Origin: Mesorhizobium sp.
GTDB lineage: Bacteria; Pseudomonadota; Alphaproteobacteria; Rhizobiales; Rhizobiaceae
Direction: 5' to 3'
Length of the DNA stretch: 64,000 bases
Assembly (NCBI RefSeq): GCF_023954305.1
Contig: NZ_JAMLIG010000001.1
Span: 2,356,001 to 2,420,000 of the forward strand
Positions 29,191 to 37,613 of the stretch are shown here, one piece after another (position 1 is the first letter of the stretch; each line of letters opens with the position of its first letter). The notes beneath the pieces were generated by a model that had not been told where the DNA came from, searched no databases, and saw only the letters and a program-made list of their open reading frames with translations. The position numbers and the translations under genes were made by a program.

Positions 29191-30114
29191 TCAGGCGCCG
29201 TCGTTCGCCGTCCCGAAAACATCCTCAACCTGTGCCGCGAGGATGTCGGTCATCGGCTGGCGCGGATCACGCGCCTTGAGCAGAAGATAGCGGCATTCGG
29301 GGAGATCCGGCAGCCCCTCGTCTTCCCGGACGATCCGCAATCCCTCCAGCAGACGGTCGCCGACCAGAGTGCTCGTGACCGCCAGTCCGGACTGTGCGGT
29401 GGCCATCTGTCCCTGCATCGTCGCCGATGTCGACACGATCCGGTAGCTTCGGCCAATCTGTTCGAGCGCCCGGAACACCATGCCGCGCCATGGGCATTCG
29501 CTGTATTCGGCCGGTCGCCAAGGGCAGCCGAGCGGAGATGTCGACAAGGGCAGCGGGTCTCGGAGGTGCTGCGCGTGTTCGTCGGAGGTGACCCATTTCG
29601 TCGCGCCGCGCCAGATCTCCACCGCGGGCCAGTCCCGAGGCTCAAGCCCTGATCTAAGCACGGCAAGATCGAGTTCCGCATTCTTCAGCTTGAGTGCCAG
29701 CAGGCACGACGCCGCGATTTCGACCTCCACCTCGACCGCCGGCGCGACATGCGCGAAACGGTCGAGGATACGCGGAAGTCGCCGCGCAGACACTTCCTCC
29801 GGGATGCCCAACCTCACCGTGCCATGAACCGGAACCGCTCGCATCGACCGCATGACATCGTCGTTGAGGGCAAGCAGTTCGCGTGCGCGCTCGAGCAGAT
29901 ACTTTCCCTGCTGGTTCAGCTCGACGCTGCCGCCCTTGCCGCGAACGATCACGACCTGGCCGAGGACGCCCTCGAGCCGCTGCATCTGGAGGGATACGGC
30001 CGACTGCGTGCGGCCGACACGGTTCGCCGCCCGGGTAAAGCTGCCCTCCTCCGCGATAGCGACAAAGCTTCGCAGCAGATCGAGATCCAATCCCGCGGGG
30101 ACGCCCATGGCCAT
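29191..30114 (-). CDS. LysR family transcriptional regulator
   Basis: A 307-residue LTTR: N-terminal winged helix LLRSFVAIAEEGSFTRAANRVGRTQSAVSLQMQRLE (read in parts, residues about 12-47), linker helix, and a periplasmic-binding-type effector domain from about residue 95. It sits convergent to pyc and divergent from a small DUF1127-like gene. Target and ligand are unknown. ATG codons at 30114 and 30108 are both possible starts. Confidence 0.88.
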   Translation of the reverse strand: MAMGVPAGLDLDLLRSFVAIAEEGSFTRAANRVGRTQSAVSLQMQRLEGVLGQVVIVRGKGGSVELNQQGKYLLERARELLALNDDVMRSMRAVPVHGTVRLGIPEEVSARRLPRILDRFAHVAPAVEVEVEIAASCLLALKLKNAELDLAVLRSGLEPRDWPAVEIWRGATKWVTSDEHAQHLRDPLPLSTSPLGCPWRPAEYSECPWRGMVFRALEQIGRSYRIVSTSATMQGQMATAQSGLAVTSTLVGDRLLEGLRIVREDEGLPDLPECRYLLLKARDPRQPMTDILAAQVEDVFGTANDGA

Positions 30115-30201
30115 GAGGTTCGCTCATGATCGTCATTTGCGCAACTCGTTTCCCGTGGCGAACGAAGCGAGGCATCCTCCACTCATCCAAGGAGGACCCA
30201 G

Positions 30202-30471
30202 ATGCGCGCTTATCAGAACATGGATGTGAGGTTCCCGATGATCTCCGCCGATCCGTTGCGGATGGTCTTCTCGGTCTGGAGCGGAACGGCAAGCCTGGTC
30301 AGGCAGCGACTGGTGGCCGCCAGGCACGCGCGCGTCGTGGCACGCCTTCCGCCGCACCTGCGCCAGGACATCGGTGAGCTGGATTGCTGCCCGCCGCGTC
30401 CTCAACCGCTCGCGGAAACACTGAAATCCCGGCATCAGACCCTTGAATCAATGTGGCTCCGCTATCTGTGA
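30202..30471 (+). CDS. small DUF1127-like protein
   Basis: An 89-residue basic protein. Its second half (VRQRLVAARHARVVARLPPHLRQDIGELD, read in parts) fits the short DUF1127/YjiS pattern, in which an Arg-rich helix is followed by L-x-x-LP-x-x-L-x-x-DIG. A very good AAGGAGG precedes the ATG by eight bases. DUF1127 proteins in Agrobacterium act in RNA and phosphate-related gene control; here the family call is by pattern only. It is divergent from the LysR gene, so it may be its target. Confidence 0.6.
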   Translation: MRAYQNMDVRFPMISADPLRMVFSVWSGTASLVRQRLVAARHARVVARLPPHLRQDIGELDCCPPRPQPLAETLKSRHQTLESMWLRYL

Positions 30472-30496
30472 AGACCGGCGGTCGAGGGCGAAGCCC

Positions 30497-31390
30497 TCAA
30501 TTCGCGCTCCCATATGCCGCAAAAGCCGCGACGAGGCTGTCGAACACGGCCCGGACCCTGGGCACCTTGCTCAGGTTCTCGTGCGTCACGACCCAGGTGT
30601 CGAGAACGAGCGCCGTGACGTCCGGCAAGACCTGGCGCAGGCGCGGGTCGCGCCGGCCGACCGGCACCTGCGCCACGGCGATGCCGATGCCGGCGCGGGC
30701 GGCGGCGATCTGCGCCGGATGGCTGTCGGTGCGCAGCACGAACCTGACTTGAGAGAAGCCCGCTCCAAGCCGTTCCACGAGCGCGAGGTCGGCGAGAGTC
30801 CGATCCGGTCCGATTAGGTCGTGGCGTCCCAGATCCTCAAACGTCTCCGGCACCCCGCGCCGTTCGAGGTAGTCGACGGAGGCGAAGAAGCCAAGTGGGA
30901 TCGATGCCACCTTCTTCGCCACCAGCGCCTCCTGCTTCGGGGTGACCGTTCGCACCGCAACGTCGACCTCTTGCGCCAGCAGGTCGGCGGGCGCATTGCT
31001 CAGCGACAGTTCGATCCGGATCGCCGGGTGGGTGTCGCGCAGGACTCTCAGCATGGCCGGGATGACCTCGATGCCCATGAAGTCCGGCACGCTGATCCGC
31101 ACCACGCCGGCGATCTCTCCGGGCGTGCCGGAGGCCTGGCGGATGAACAGGTCGGAGGCCATGGCCATGGTCCGGGCCGGCTCGCGCAGCGCTTCGGCGC
31201 TGTCGGTTGGCGTCAGGCCGTTCACCGAGCGGGTGAAAAGGACCGTGCCGAGCGCGGCCTCCAACGCCTCAAGGCGGCTGCGGACAGTCGGATGGGAAAC
31301 GCCCAGCCGCCGCGCCGCCCCGGACAGGCTGCCTTCTTCAAGCACCGCCAGAAAGACGCGCTGGTCGTCCCACGAGATCGATCCACTCAT
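30497..31390 (-). CDS. LysR family transcriptional regulator, divergent from SDR gene
   Basis: The 297-residue protein has the LTTR winged helix at its start (WDDQRVFLAVLEEGSLSGAARRLGVS, then HPTVRSRLEALE) and an effector-binding domain with ISVPDFMGIEVIPAMLRVL. Starts at 31390 and 31399 are both possible and neither has a clear ribosome site, as often in this family. It faces away from the NAD-binding reductase gene at 31482, with a long inverted repeat between them, so it very probably regulates that gene. Confidence 0.88.
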   Translation of the reverse strand: MSGSISWDDQRVFLAVLEEGSLSGAARRLGVSHPTVRSRLEALEAALGTVLFTRSVNGLTPTDSAEALREPARTMAMASDLFIRQASGTPGEIAGVVRISVPDFMGIEVIPAMLRVLRDTHPAIRIELSLSNAPADLLAQEVDVAVRTVTPKQEALVAKKVASIPLGFFASVDYLERRGVPETFEDLGRHDLIGPDRTLADLALVERLGAGFSQVRFVLRTDSHPAQIAAARAGIGIAVAQVPVGRRDPRLRQVLPDVTALVLDTWVVTHENLSKVPRVRAVFDSLVAAFAAYGSAN

Positions 31391-31407
31391 AAGAAACATA
31401 CTAGCTG

Positions 31408-31436
31408 CTGAAAGGAAACTTGCAATTTCTTTTCAG
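31408..31436. promoter_or_regulatory. inverted repeat between divergent LysR and SDR genes (candidate operator)
   Basis: CTGAAAGGAAA (31408-31418) and TTTCTTTTCAG (31426-31436) are complementary at 10 of 11 positions with a 7-base spacer. Placement 9-18 bases upstream of the LysR start and 45 bases upstream of the SDR start is that of a LysR autoregulatory/activator site. Confidence 0.5.
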
Positions 31437-31481
31437 GCAAGGCGGACGCATCCTTCCGGCACAAGACCAGGGAGATCAGTC

Positions 31482-32471
31482 ATGGCACAGCGGAAAACAG
31501 TTCTCGTCCTCGGCGCCTCCGGCGGAATCGGCGGCGCGATCGCCGCGGCGTTGCTGCGGCACGGCTGGCAGGTTCGCGGTATGGCGCGCGACGTCGTGTC
31601 GGCGACGCATCGCGCCCATCCGCATATCGAGTGGGTTCAGGGCGATGCCTTATCCCGCGACGACGTCGTGCGTGCGGCGGCGGGGGTCGCGATGATCGTG
31701 CATGCGGTCAATCCGCCCGGTTACCGCAACTGGGGCAAGGTGGTGCTGCCGATGATCGACAATACGATCGCGGCGGCGCGGGCGGTGGGCGGTGCGCGCA
31801 TCGTCCTTCCGGGGACGATCTACAACTACGACCCGGCGCGCACGCCGGTCGTCGATGCCGGCTCGCCGCAGGAGCCGCGCAGCCGCAAGGGCGCGATCCG
31901 GGTCGCGCTCGAACAGCGGCTCGCCGACGCCGCGCCGGAGGTTCCGTCGCTGATCCTGCGCGCCGGCGATTTCTTCGGCCCGGGCGTCAGGTCGAGCTGG
32001 TTCGCGCAGGCGATGGTGACGCCCGGCAAGCCCTTGACGCGCATCGTCAACCCGGCCAGGGGCGCGGGTCATTCCTGGGCTTACCTGCCAGACCTGGCGG
32101 AGGCTTTCGCCCGTCTCGTGGATGCCGAGGACAAGCTGTCGCCGTTCGAGCGGGTGCAGTTCGAGGGCATCTACGACGCGAGCGGTACGCTCATGACGGA
32201 CGCATTGCGCCGGGTCGCAGGCCGCGATGTCCCTATCTGGAGCTTTCCGTGGTGGCTCATGCATCTTGCCGCGCCGTTCGGCGGCTTCCCCCGCGAGGCG
32301 GCCGAAGTCGCCCAATACTGGCGGCACTCGGTCAGGTTCGACAACCGCCGGCTGGTCGACCTGATCGGGCCGGAGCCGCGCACCGATCTCGACCTGGCGG
32401 TCAGGGCGAGCCTCATCGACATGGGCTGCATCGCTCCGGAACCGAAACTTCTCTCCGCGGCGGCGGTGTAG
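31482..32471 (+). CDS. NAD(P)-dependent epimerase/reductase (extended SDR, NmrA/atypical type)
   Basis: A 329-residue Rossmann protein beginning with VLVLGASGGIGGAIAAALL (dinucleotide-binding GxxGxxG, residues about 9-19), DALSRDDVVRAAAGV, and a central FFGPGVRSSWF segment seen in extended SDR epimerases. The usual YxxxK motif is replaced by a less clear region around YNYDP, so it may be an atypical SDR. The ATG at 31482 has AGGGAG upstream. Earlier in-frame ATGs lie inside the divergent LysR gene. Substrate unknown. Confidence 0.8.
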   Translation: MAQRKTVLVLGASGGIGGAIAAALLRHGWQVRGMARDVVSATHRAHPHIEWVQGDALSRDDVVRAAAGVAMIVHAVNPPGYRNWGKVVLPMIDNTIAAARAVGGARIVLPGTIYNYDPARTPVVDAGSPQEPRSRKGAIRVALEQRLADAAPEVPSLILRAGDFFGPGVRSSWFAQAMVTPGKPLTRIVNPARGAGHSWAYLPDLAEAFARLVDAEDKLSPFERVQFEGIYDASGTLMTDALRRVAGRDVPIWSFPWWLMHLAAPFGGFPREAAEVAQYWRHSVRFDNRRLVDLIGPEPRTDLDLAVRASLIDMGCIAPEPKLLSAAAV

Positions 32472-32564
32472 TGGCCGATTCAAACGCACTCGGTGCCGGT
32501 CCACGGAGGCCTAGAGCCTCCCGCGACTTCGTTGGCCCAATCGGTCATGGGGCGAGCGGCTTGA

Positions 32565-32595
32565 TGGAGCTTCTAAATCGATTTAACAAGCTCCA
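32565..32595 (+). promoter_or_regulatory. nested palindromes directly before the MFS start codon (operator with AATCGATT core)
   Basis: TGGAGCTT (32565-32572) pairs with AAGCTCCA (32588-32595), and between them is the perfect palindrome TAAATCGATTTA (32574-32585). A possible promoter TTGATG (32561-32566) with TAACAA (32584-32589) at 17 bases would put the transcription start on or next to the ATG at 32596, which lacks a Shine-Dalgarno. So this looks like an operator over the promoter of a leaderless message. Confidence 0.45.
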
Positions 32596-33750
32596 ATGTC
32601 AGTTTTCGTCGCCACTGCTTCTCCAACGCGCGCCCGATGGGCGGTCGCCGCGCTGTTTTCGGTCAACGGCTTTCTTGTCGGCTCGTGGGCACCGCAGATT
32701 CCGCTCTTGCTCGTGCGGCTCGGTATCAGCGAATTCACTCTCGGCCTGCTGATCCTCGGCTTCGGCCTCGGCGCGCTGTTCGCCATGCCGACAGCGGGTT
32801 TCATCATCGGGCGGCAGGGCTCACGGGTCACCGTCACCTGGTTCGCGTTTGCCGCCGCCTTCGGCCTCATCCTCGTCATTGCGGCGCCAAATGTCGGGAC
32901 GGCGGCGCTTGCACTGGTCCTGTTCGGCGGGCTCGTCGGCGGCATGGACGTGTCGATGAACGCCAACGCGGTCGCGGTAGAGCGAGCGCTCGGCCGCCCC
33001 ATCATGTCCTCGTCGCACGGGTTCTGGAGCCTCGGCGGCTTCGCAGGCGGCGCCGCGGGCGGCCTCGTGATCGAGAGCTTCGGCGCGCTGGCGCATGCCG
33101 GGCTGGTCACGGCGCTGGCGCTCGCGGCGGTCGCGCTCGCGGTCTCGCAACTCGGCGGGGACGACAGGCCGGAGGCGCATGAGCGGCAGCCACTCGTCCT
33201 CCCGCGCGACTCCTCACTCTATCTCGTCGGCCTCATCGCGTTGTTCTGCATGGTGCCGGAAGGGGCGGTCCTCGACTGGGCGGCGCTCTATCTGCAACAG
33301 GAGCGCGGCGCGTCCGTCGCCAACGCCGGCTTCGCCTTCGCCGCCTTCTCCGCGGCGATGGCGGCAATGCGCTTTCTCGGGGACGGTGTGCGCAACCGCT
33401 TCGGCGCGGTCAAGACGTTGCGCGTCTCGGCGGTGGTCGCCGCGACCGGCATGCTGGGCGCCGGGCTCGCGCCGGAAGCCTGGATGGTGATCGCGGCCTT
33501 TTGCGTCGCCGGCCTGGGCATCGCCAACACCGTGCCGATCGCTTTTTCGGCCGGCGGCAACCATCCGGGCTTGCCGCCGGGCGCCGGGATGAGCATCGTC
33601 ACGACGATGGGCTACTCCGGGATACTTGTCGCGCCGTCGGCAATCGGTTTCGTGGGCGAACGCCTGGGCTTCGCGCCGGTCTTTCTCGGCGTGGCGGTGC
33701 TTCTCATCCTTGTCGCGGCACTCGCCGGCTATGCGAGGGCGGCCGACTAA
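32596..33750 (+). CDS. MFS transporter, FucP/YbjJ-like
   Basis: The 384-residue protein has twelve predicted membrane helices in two halves, with the short charged loop GRQGSRVTV between helices 2 and 3 and an acidic central loop near residue 190-205. The pattern (VNGFLVGSWAPQIPLL, GGMDVSMNANAVAVE) is that of the YbjJ/inner-membrane MFS group whose substrates are unknown. The ATG has no ribosome site but a palindrome ends exactly before it. It is followed by a convergent ATPase gene. Confidence 0.85.
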   Translation: MSVFVATASPTRARWAVAALFSVNGFLVGSWAPQIPLLLVRLGISEFTLGLLILGFGLGALFAMPTAGFIIGRQGSRVTVTWFAFAAAFGLILVIAAPNVGTAALALVLFGGLVGGMDVSMNANAVAVERALGRPIMSSSHGFWSLGGFAGGAAGGLVIESFGALAHAGLVTALALAAVALAVSQLGGDDRPEAHERQPLVLPRDSSLYLVGLIALFCMVPEGAVLDWAALYLQQERGASVANAGFAFAAFSAAMAAMRFLGDGVRNRFGAVKTLRVSAVVAATGMLGAGLAPEAWMVIAAFCVAGLGIANTVPIAFSAGGNHPGLPPGAGMSIVTTMGYSGILVAPSAIGFVGERLGFAPVFLGVAVLLILVAALAGYARAAD

Positions 33751-33787
33751 GCCGCGAAAGCCGCAGCATCCGTCCGGCGCCTCGGCT

Positions 33788-35284
33788 TCACTCCGCCGCG
33801 TCGCGTTGCGGCTCGTCCGGCGCCTCCGGATGGGCGGGGGCCGTCTCGCAGCCGAGGTCGGGAAATGCGAGGATGCGGCGCTGGTGGAAATCGGTGCGCA
33901 CGACGAGCAGGCCGCGTTCCTCGAAATAGGCGAGCAAGCGCCTCGCCCGGCGCGGCGAATGGCTTCCATAGGCGCGCGCGAGCGTTGCATCCGAGGGGGT
34001 GGGGGCATTGAGGGTGGCGGCACGCGCGACCATCAGGAACAAGCCTTGCAGATCGTCCGGCAATGTTTCGGAGAGAGACAGCGCCTTCGCCCAGGTCTCA
34101 CCGCCTGACTTTTCGTCGCCACCGGCACGGGCGACCGCCAGCCGCCGACGGAAGCCCGACAGCGTCAGCGGCTCGCCTGGCACGCGGCGGATGCGGCTGC
34201 GAACCAGGAAATCCTGATAGAGCACGGCGTCGGTGCGGAACGCAGCGTCGGGGTCGTCAAGAATCTCGCGCAGCACCGCGTCGATGCCGGCGTCCCGTTC
34301 GGCGTCGTCGATGATGGCGAAAACCGGCTCGGCCGGCGGTGCAGGCGCAGGCCTGGGCCGCGAAAGTTGCGCCAGAAGCTCGGCGGTCGGGATCTTTGTC
34401 GGCGGTGGCTTCCGTGCCGCCGGGCGCACCTCGTCCGGCGCAGGCGCGAAGATGAGGTCGCCGGCGTCCTCAGGCGTCTCCGGAAGAGGCATCAGCTTCG
34501 GGCTGTTCGACCGCGCCGAGGTCTCGACACTGCCTATGGTGATCGGCAGGGGGCGGCGCGACAGCGCCGGTCCCAGCGCGACGAAATTGCCGCGCGCCAG
34601 GTCGCGGAACATCTCGGCCTGACGTCGGTCCATGCCGAGCAGGTCGGCCGCTCGGGCCATGTCGATGTCGAGAAACGTGCGGCCCATCAGGAAATTTGAG
34701 GCCTCCGCCGCCACGTTTTTCGCCAGCTTGGCCAGCCGCTGGGTGGCGATGACGCCGGCCAGGCCGCGCTTGCGGCCGCGGCACATGAGGTTGGTCATGG
34801 CACCGAGCGAGAGCTTTCGCGCCTCGTCCGAGATCTCTCCGGCGGCGGCGGGCGCGAAGAGTTGGGCCTCGTCGACGACGACGAGCACCGGGTACCAATG
34901 GTCGCGCTCGGCGTCGAACATGCCGCCGAGGAAGGCTGCGGCAGCGCGCATCTGTTGCTCGACGTCGAGCCCCTCGAGATTGAGCACCACGGAGACGCGA
35001 TGCTGGCGCACGCGGCCGGCGATCCGCGTCAGCTCGGCTTCGGTACGATCCGCGTCGACGACCTGATGGCCGAACCTTTCGGCCAGGGTGATAAAATCGC
35101 CCTCGGGGTCGATAATGCATTGCTGCACCCACGGCGCACTCTGTTCCAGCAGCCGGCGCAGCAGGTGCGACTTGCCGGATCCCGAATTGCCCTGCACCAG
35201 CAGGCGGGTCGCCAGCAGTTCCTCCAGATCCATCTCCGCCACGGCGCCGCGCGCCGCGACGCCCATGTCGATATTGACCTTCAT
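33788..35284 (-). CDS. HerA-like ATPase (DUF87), possibly DNA-translocating
   Basis: This 498-residue protein has a RecA/FtsK-like P-loop domain: Walker A GNSGSGKS (residues 32-39), IDPEGDF, Walker B VLVVVDEAQLF (133-143) and CRGRKRGLAGVIATQRLAKL typical of HerA/DUF87 helicases. The C-terminal part (about 260-498) has a Pro-rich linker and a winged-helix-like region, not the HAS-barrel of archaeal HerA. No NurA nuclease is adjacent, so it is not a standard HerA-NurA pair. It is the kind of protein seen as a single gene in Rhizobiales; its role in DNA handling is unproven. Confidence 0.8.
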   Translation of the reverse strand: MKVNIDMGVAARGAVAEMDLEELLATRLLVQGNSGSGKSHLLRRLLEQSAPWVQQCIIDPEGDFITLAERFGHQVVDADRTEAELTRIAGRVRQHRVSVVLNLEGLDVEQQMRAAAAFLGGMFDAERDHWYPVLVVVDEAQLFAPAAAGEISDEARKLSLGAMTNLMCRGRKRGLAGVIATQRLAKLAKNVAAEASNFLMGRTFLDIDMARAADLLGMDRRQAEMFRDLARGNFVALGPALSRRPLPITIGSVETSARSNSPKLMPLPETPEDAGDLIFAPAPDEVRPAARKPPPTKIPTAELLAQLSRPRPAPAPPAEPVFAIIDDAERDAGIDAVLREILDDPDAAFRTDAVLYQDFLVRSRIRRVPGEPLTLSGFRRRLAVARAGGDEKSGGETWAKALSLSETLPDDLQGLFLMVARAATLNAPTPSDATLARAYGSHSPRRARRLLAYFEERGLLVVRTDFHQRRILAFPDLGCETAPAHPEAPDEPQRDAAE

Positions 35285-35324
35285 CCGGCACCTCTTCCGC
35301 CACCGGCCTTAGCATTCGCCGTCA

Positions 35325-35343
35325 CGCGGCGCGAAGCGCCGCG
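35325..35343. other. GC-rich hairpin between gapR and the HerA-like gene
   Basis: CGCGGCGC-GAA-GCGCCGCG forms an eight-pair hairpin. No T-tract is attached on either strand, so it is not a standard terminator; it may attenuate read-through from gapR into the ATPase gene. Confidence 0.35.
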
Positions 35344-35419
35344 GCGGGATTCCCACAGGCTCGATGACTCAGATTCCGACGGCGGCGATCGCTCCTGGCG
35401 ACCACGCCGGGCGGTCGGC

Positions 35420-35680
35420 CTATTCCATGCCCAGCGCGGCCTTGTAGAGGTCGAGGATTGCCTCCTCTTCCTGCCGCTCGGCCGCATCCTTCTTGCGCAG
35501 GCGGATGATCGTGCGCACGGCCTTGGTGTCGAAGCCGGAGCCCTTCATCTCGGCGTAGACGTCCTTGATGTCGTCGGAGATCGTCTGCTTTTCCTCCTCA
35601 AGCCGCTCGATGCGCTCGATGAAGGCCTTGAGCTGGCCGGCAGCCACTGTCTGCGAGGTTTCGGTGATCTCGTCGGCCAA
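35420..35680 (-). CDS. gapR: nucleoid-associated protein GapR (DUF2312)
   Basis: The 86-residue protein reads [19 protein letters not shown], then a coiled coil with basic face and [19 protein letters not shown], the hallmark of GapR. In Caulobacter GapR binds AT-rich, overtwisted DNA ahead of replication and transcription forks. A TTG at 35680 is the right start: it lies seven bases after GGAG, and yields the conserved N-terminus and length; an ATG at 35752 would add a long basic tail not typical of the family. Confidence 0.93.
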   Translation of the reverse strand: MADEITETSQTVAAGQLKAFIERIERLEEEKQTISDDIKDVYAEMKGSGFDTKAVRTIIRLRKKDAAERQEEEAILDLYKAALGME

Positions 35681-35796
35681 GGCGGAACTCCTCAATCTGG
35701 TCGTTGCGTGGCGACTCGCACGTCGCCGGTCGATCTGCGATGCCCGACCCACCCGGCAGGGTCAAGGCGCAAACGGGTCACACCGGCGCGTGGGTT

Positions 35797-36105
35797 TCAG
35801 TGATCCTTCGGGCGATTGAGCTCGAAGGCGGCCTTCTTGGCGTCGGACGCTTCGGTCTGGTTGAGCGCCTGCCACTCGGCATAGGGCATGCCGTAGATGA
35901 TCTCGCGCGACTCGTCCTTGGACAGGTCGTGACCGGCCGCGTTGGCCGCGTCGCGATACCAGTTGGACAGGCAATTGCGGCAGAAGCCAGCGAGGTTCAT
36001 CAGGTCTATGTTCTGCACGTCGGCGCGCTCGCGCAGATGCTCGACAAGCCGGCGGAAGGCGGCGGCCTCGAAGTCGCGCTGCTCGGTCTCGCTCAGGTCG
36101 GTCAT
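35797..36105 (-). CDS. DUF1244 family protein
   Basis: A 102-residue protein with FRRLVEHLRERADVQNIDLMN and the cysteine-containing GFCRNCLSNWYRDAA, followed by GMPYAEWQ, the conserved core of DUF1244. Structures of the family are small helical dimers of unknown function. It starts ten bases after the N-formylglutamate amidohydrolase stop on the same strand, so the two are co-transcribed; the link is conserved in Rhizobiales. Confidence 0.88.
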   Translation of the reverse strand: MTDLSETEQRDFEAAAFRRLVEHLRERADVQNIDLMNLAGFCRNCLSNWYRDAANAAGHDLSKDESREIIYGMPYAEWQALNQTEASDAKKAAFELNRPKDH

Positions 36106-36115
36106 CGATGTCTCC

Positions 36116-36913
36116 TCAGATCGGTCCCGTGCGGGAGCCGAACTGCCTTGCCTCATGGATATCGGACCGGGCGTTGATGGCGTCAAGCATCGGCGCGAGC
36201 CGTCTCGCCCACTCGTCCGCACCTGCCTCGGTGGCGATCAGATCCTGGCGGATCTCGATCAACACATGGGCGAAACCGTTGACGATGGCGTGGCGGAACA
36301 TGGTGTCGCCGCGCAGCGCGCCGTCATAGGGCTCATTGTCGCCGACGACGAGCGCGGGATCGGCGGAGAGCGCCTCGATCAGCGGCAGCGGCGCGCGCGG
36401 ATCGCTGTCCCAAAGTATGCCGGCGTGCCAGGGGCGCGGACGCCCCTGCATCGACGGCGTGAAGGAGTGCATGGAGACGATGAAGGGCGAACGGCCGGAC
36501 GCTTCCGCGACAGACGCCATCAGCGCGCCGACGGCGTCGTCGTACGGCCGGTAGAACCGCTCCAGGCGCCTTTCCCTCTCCTCGACCGACATCGGATAAT
36601 TTCCCGGGATCACGGTGCCGTCGTAAAGCTGGCGGATCAGCGTCGGATCGTCCTCGCCCCGGTTGGGGTCGATAAGGAGACGTGAAAAGCCGCACAGAAC
36701 CGCCGGCGCCCCGGTCAGAGCGGCAAGCCGGCGTGTGACCCATTCGACACCGATGTCGTAGGCGATATGGCGATCGAATTCCGCCGGCGGCAGGCCGAGA
36801 TCGCCATACTCGTCAGGCATGTCGCGCCGGGCATGGTCGGCGACGATCAGCATGCCGCCGGCGCGGTCGCCTTCAACGATCTCGAACGGAGAAAAGAGGG
36901 CCGTTCTGGCCAT
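36116..36913 (-). CDS. N-formylglutamate amidohydrolase family protein
   Basis: The 265-residue protein shows the family pattern VADHARRDMPDEYGDLG near residue 25, DIGVEWVTRRLA, CGFSRLLIDPNR and IVSMHSFTPSM, and a C-terminal VLIEIRQDLI. Enzymes of this family release formate from N-formyl-L-glutamate, the last step of one histidine breakdown route, but no hut genes are nearby, so the substrate may differ. The ATG at 36913 gives the family N-terminus; the upstream Arg-rich extension is rejected. Confidence 0.87.
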   Translation of the reverse strand: MARTALFSPFEIVEGDRAGGMLIVADHARRDMPDEYGDLGLPPAEFDRHIAYDIGVEWVTRRLAALTGAPAVLCGFSRLLIDPNRGEDDPTLIRQLYDGTVIPGNYPMSVEERERRLERFYRPYDDAVGALMASVAEASGRSPFIVSMHSFTPSMQGRPRPWHAGILWDSDPRAPLPLIEALSADPALVVGDNEPYDGALRGDTMFRHAIVNGFAHVLIEIRQDLIATEAGADEWARRLAPMLDAINARSDIHEARQFGSRTGPI

Positions 36914-37124
36914 GTCACCTGCGTGCCTGGTTCGCAATCGGATGCCGCGTCTTCTTTCATCTCGCACGCGCCAGCGCAATGCGTCATCCGCGCCGACGCG
37001 TGAAATGATGGCCGGCTGCGACTTTGTACCGATTTAAGCGAGCGGAAGACGGAGTTCCGTTGACAGACCGCGCGAGTTTTCCGAAAAGGACCCTAGATTG
37101 CTTCGTCAGCCGAAGAGTTCGAGA

Positions 37125-37613
37125 ATGCAGGTCGTTGAGGCCGCCCGCACGCGCCATGCCATCACCCTGCCGGCGCTTATCGCGACGGCGATCTTCGGGA
37201 CGTTTGCCTTTTCCACGCCGGCCCTGGCCGATTTTCGCGTGTGCAACGCGACCCAGAGCCTCGTCGGGGTGGCGATCGGCTATCGCGCCGCAGCCGGCTG
37301 GATCACCGAGGGGTGGTGGCATGTCGAGAAGTCGACCTGCAAGACGCTGATCGAAGGGCCTCTCGCCTCGCGCTACTACTATCTCTATGCGGAAGACGCC
37401 GAGCGGGGCGGCCGCTGGGATGGCCCGATCAGTATGTGCGTGGCCGAAAAGGAATTCAAGATCACGGCCGTGAACGACTGCGTCAGGCGCGGTTTCCAGC
37501 GGGCCGGTTTCCAGGAATACGACACCCGCGAACAGTCGAGCTGGATGGTCGAACTCACCGATGAACTGCCGCCCGGCGGTTCGCCCCCTCCCAGCCCGAC
37601 AGGCACTCAATGA
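37125..37613 (+). CDS. exported DUF1036 protein
   Basis: The 162-residue product has an N-terminal signal peptide (hydrophobic residues about 13-34, ending STPALA) and then the DUF1036 domain: FRVCNATQSLVGVAIGYR, WITEGWWHVEKSTCKTLI and YYYLYAEDAE, with four cysteines likely in disulfides. DUF1036 proteins are periplasmic and of unknown function. I use the ATG at 37125; a TTG at 37098 is also in frame. Its stop overlaps the pyruvate kinase start by four bases, so the two are coupled, a steady pairing in Rhizobiales. Confidence 0.88.
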   Translation: MQVVEAARTRHAITLPALIATAIFGTFAFSTPALADFRVCNATQSLVGVAIGYRAAAGWITEGWWHVEKSTCKTLIEGPLASRYYYLYAEDAERGGRWDGPISMCVAEKEFKITAVNDCVRRGFQRAGFQEYDTREQSSWMVELTDELPPGGSPPPSPTGTQ

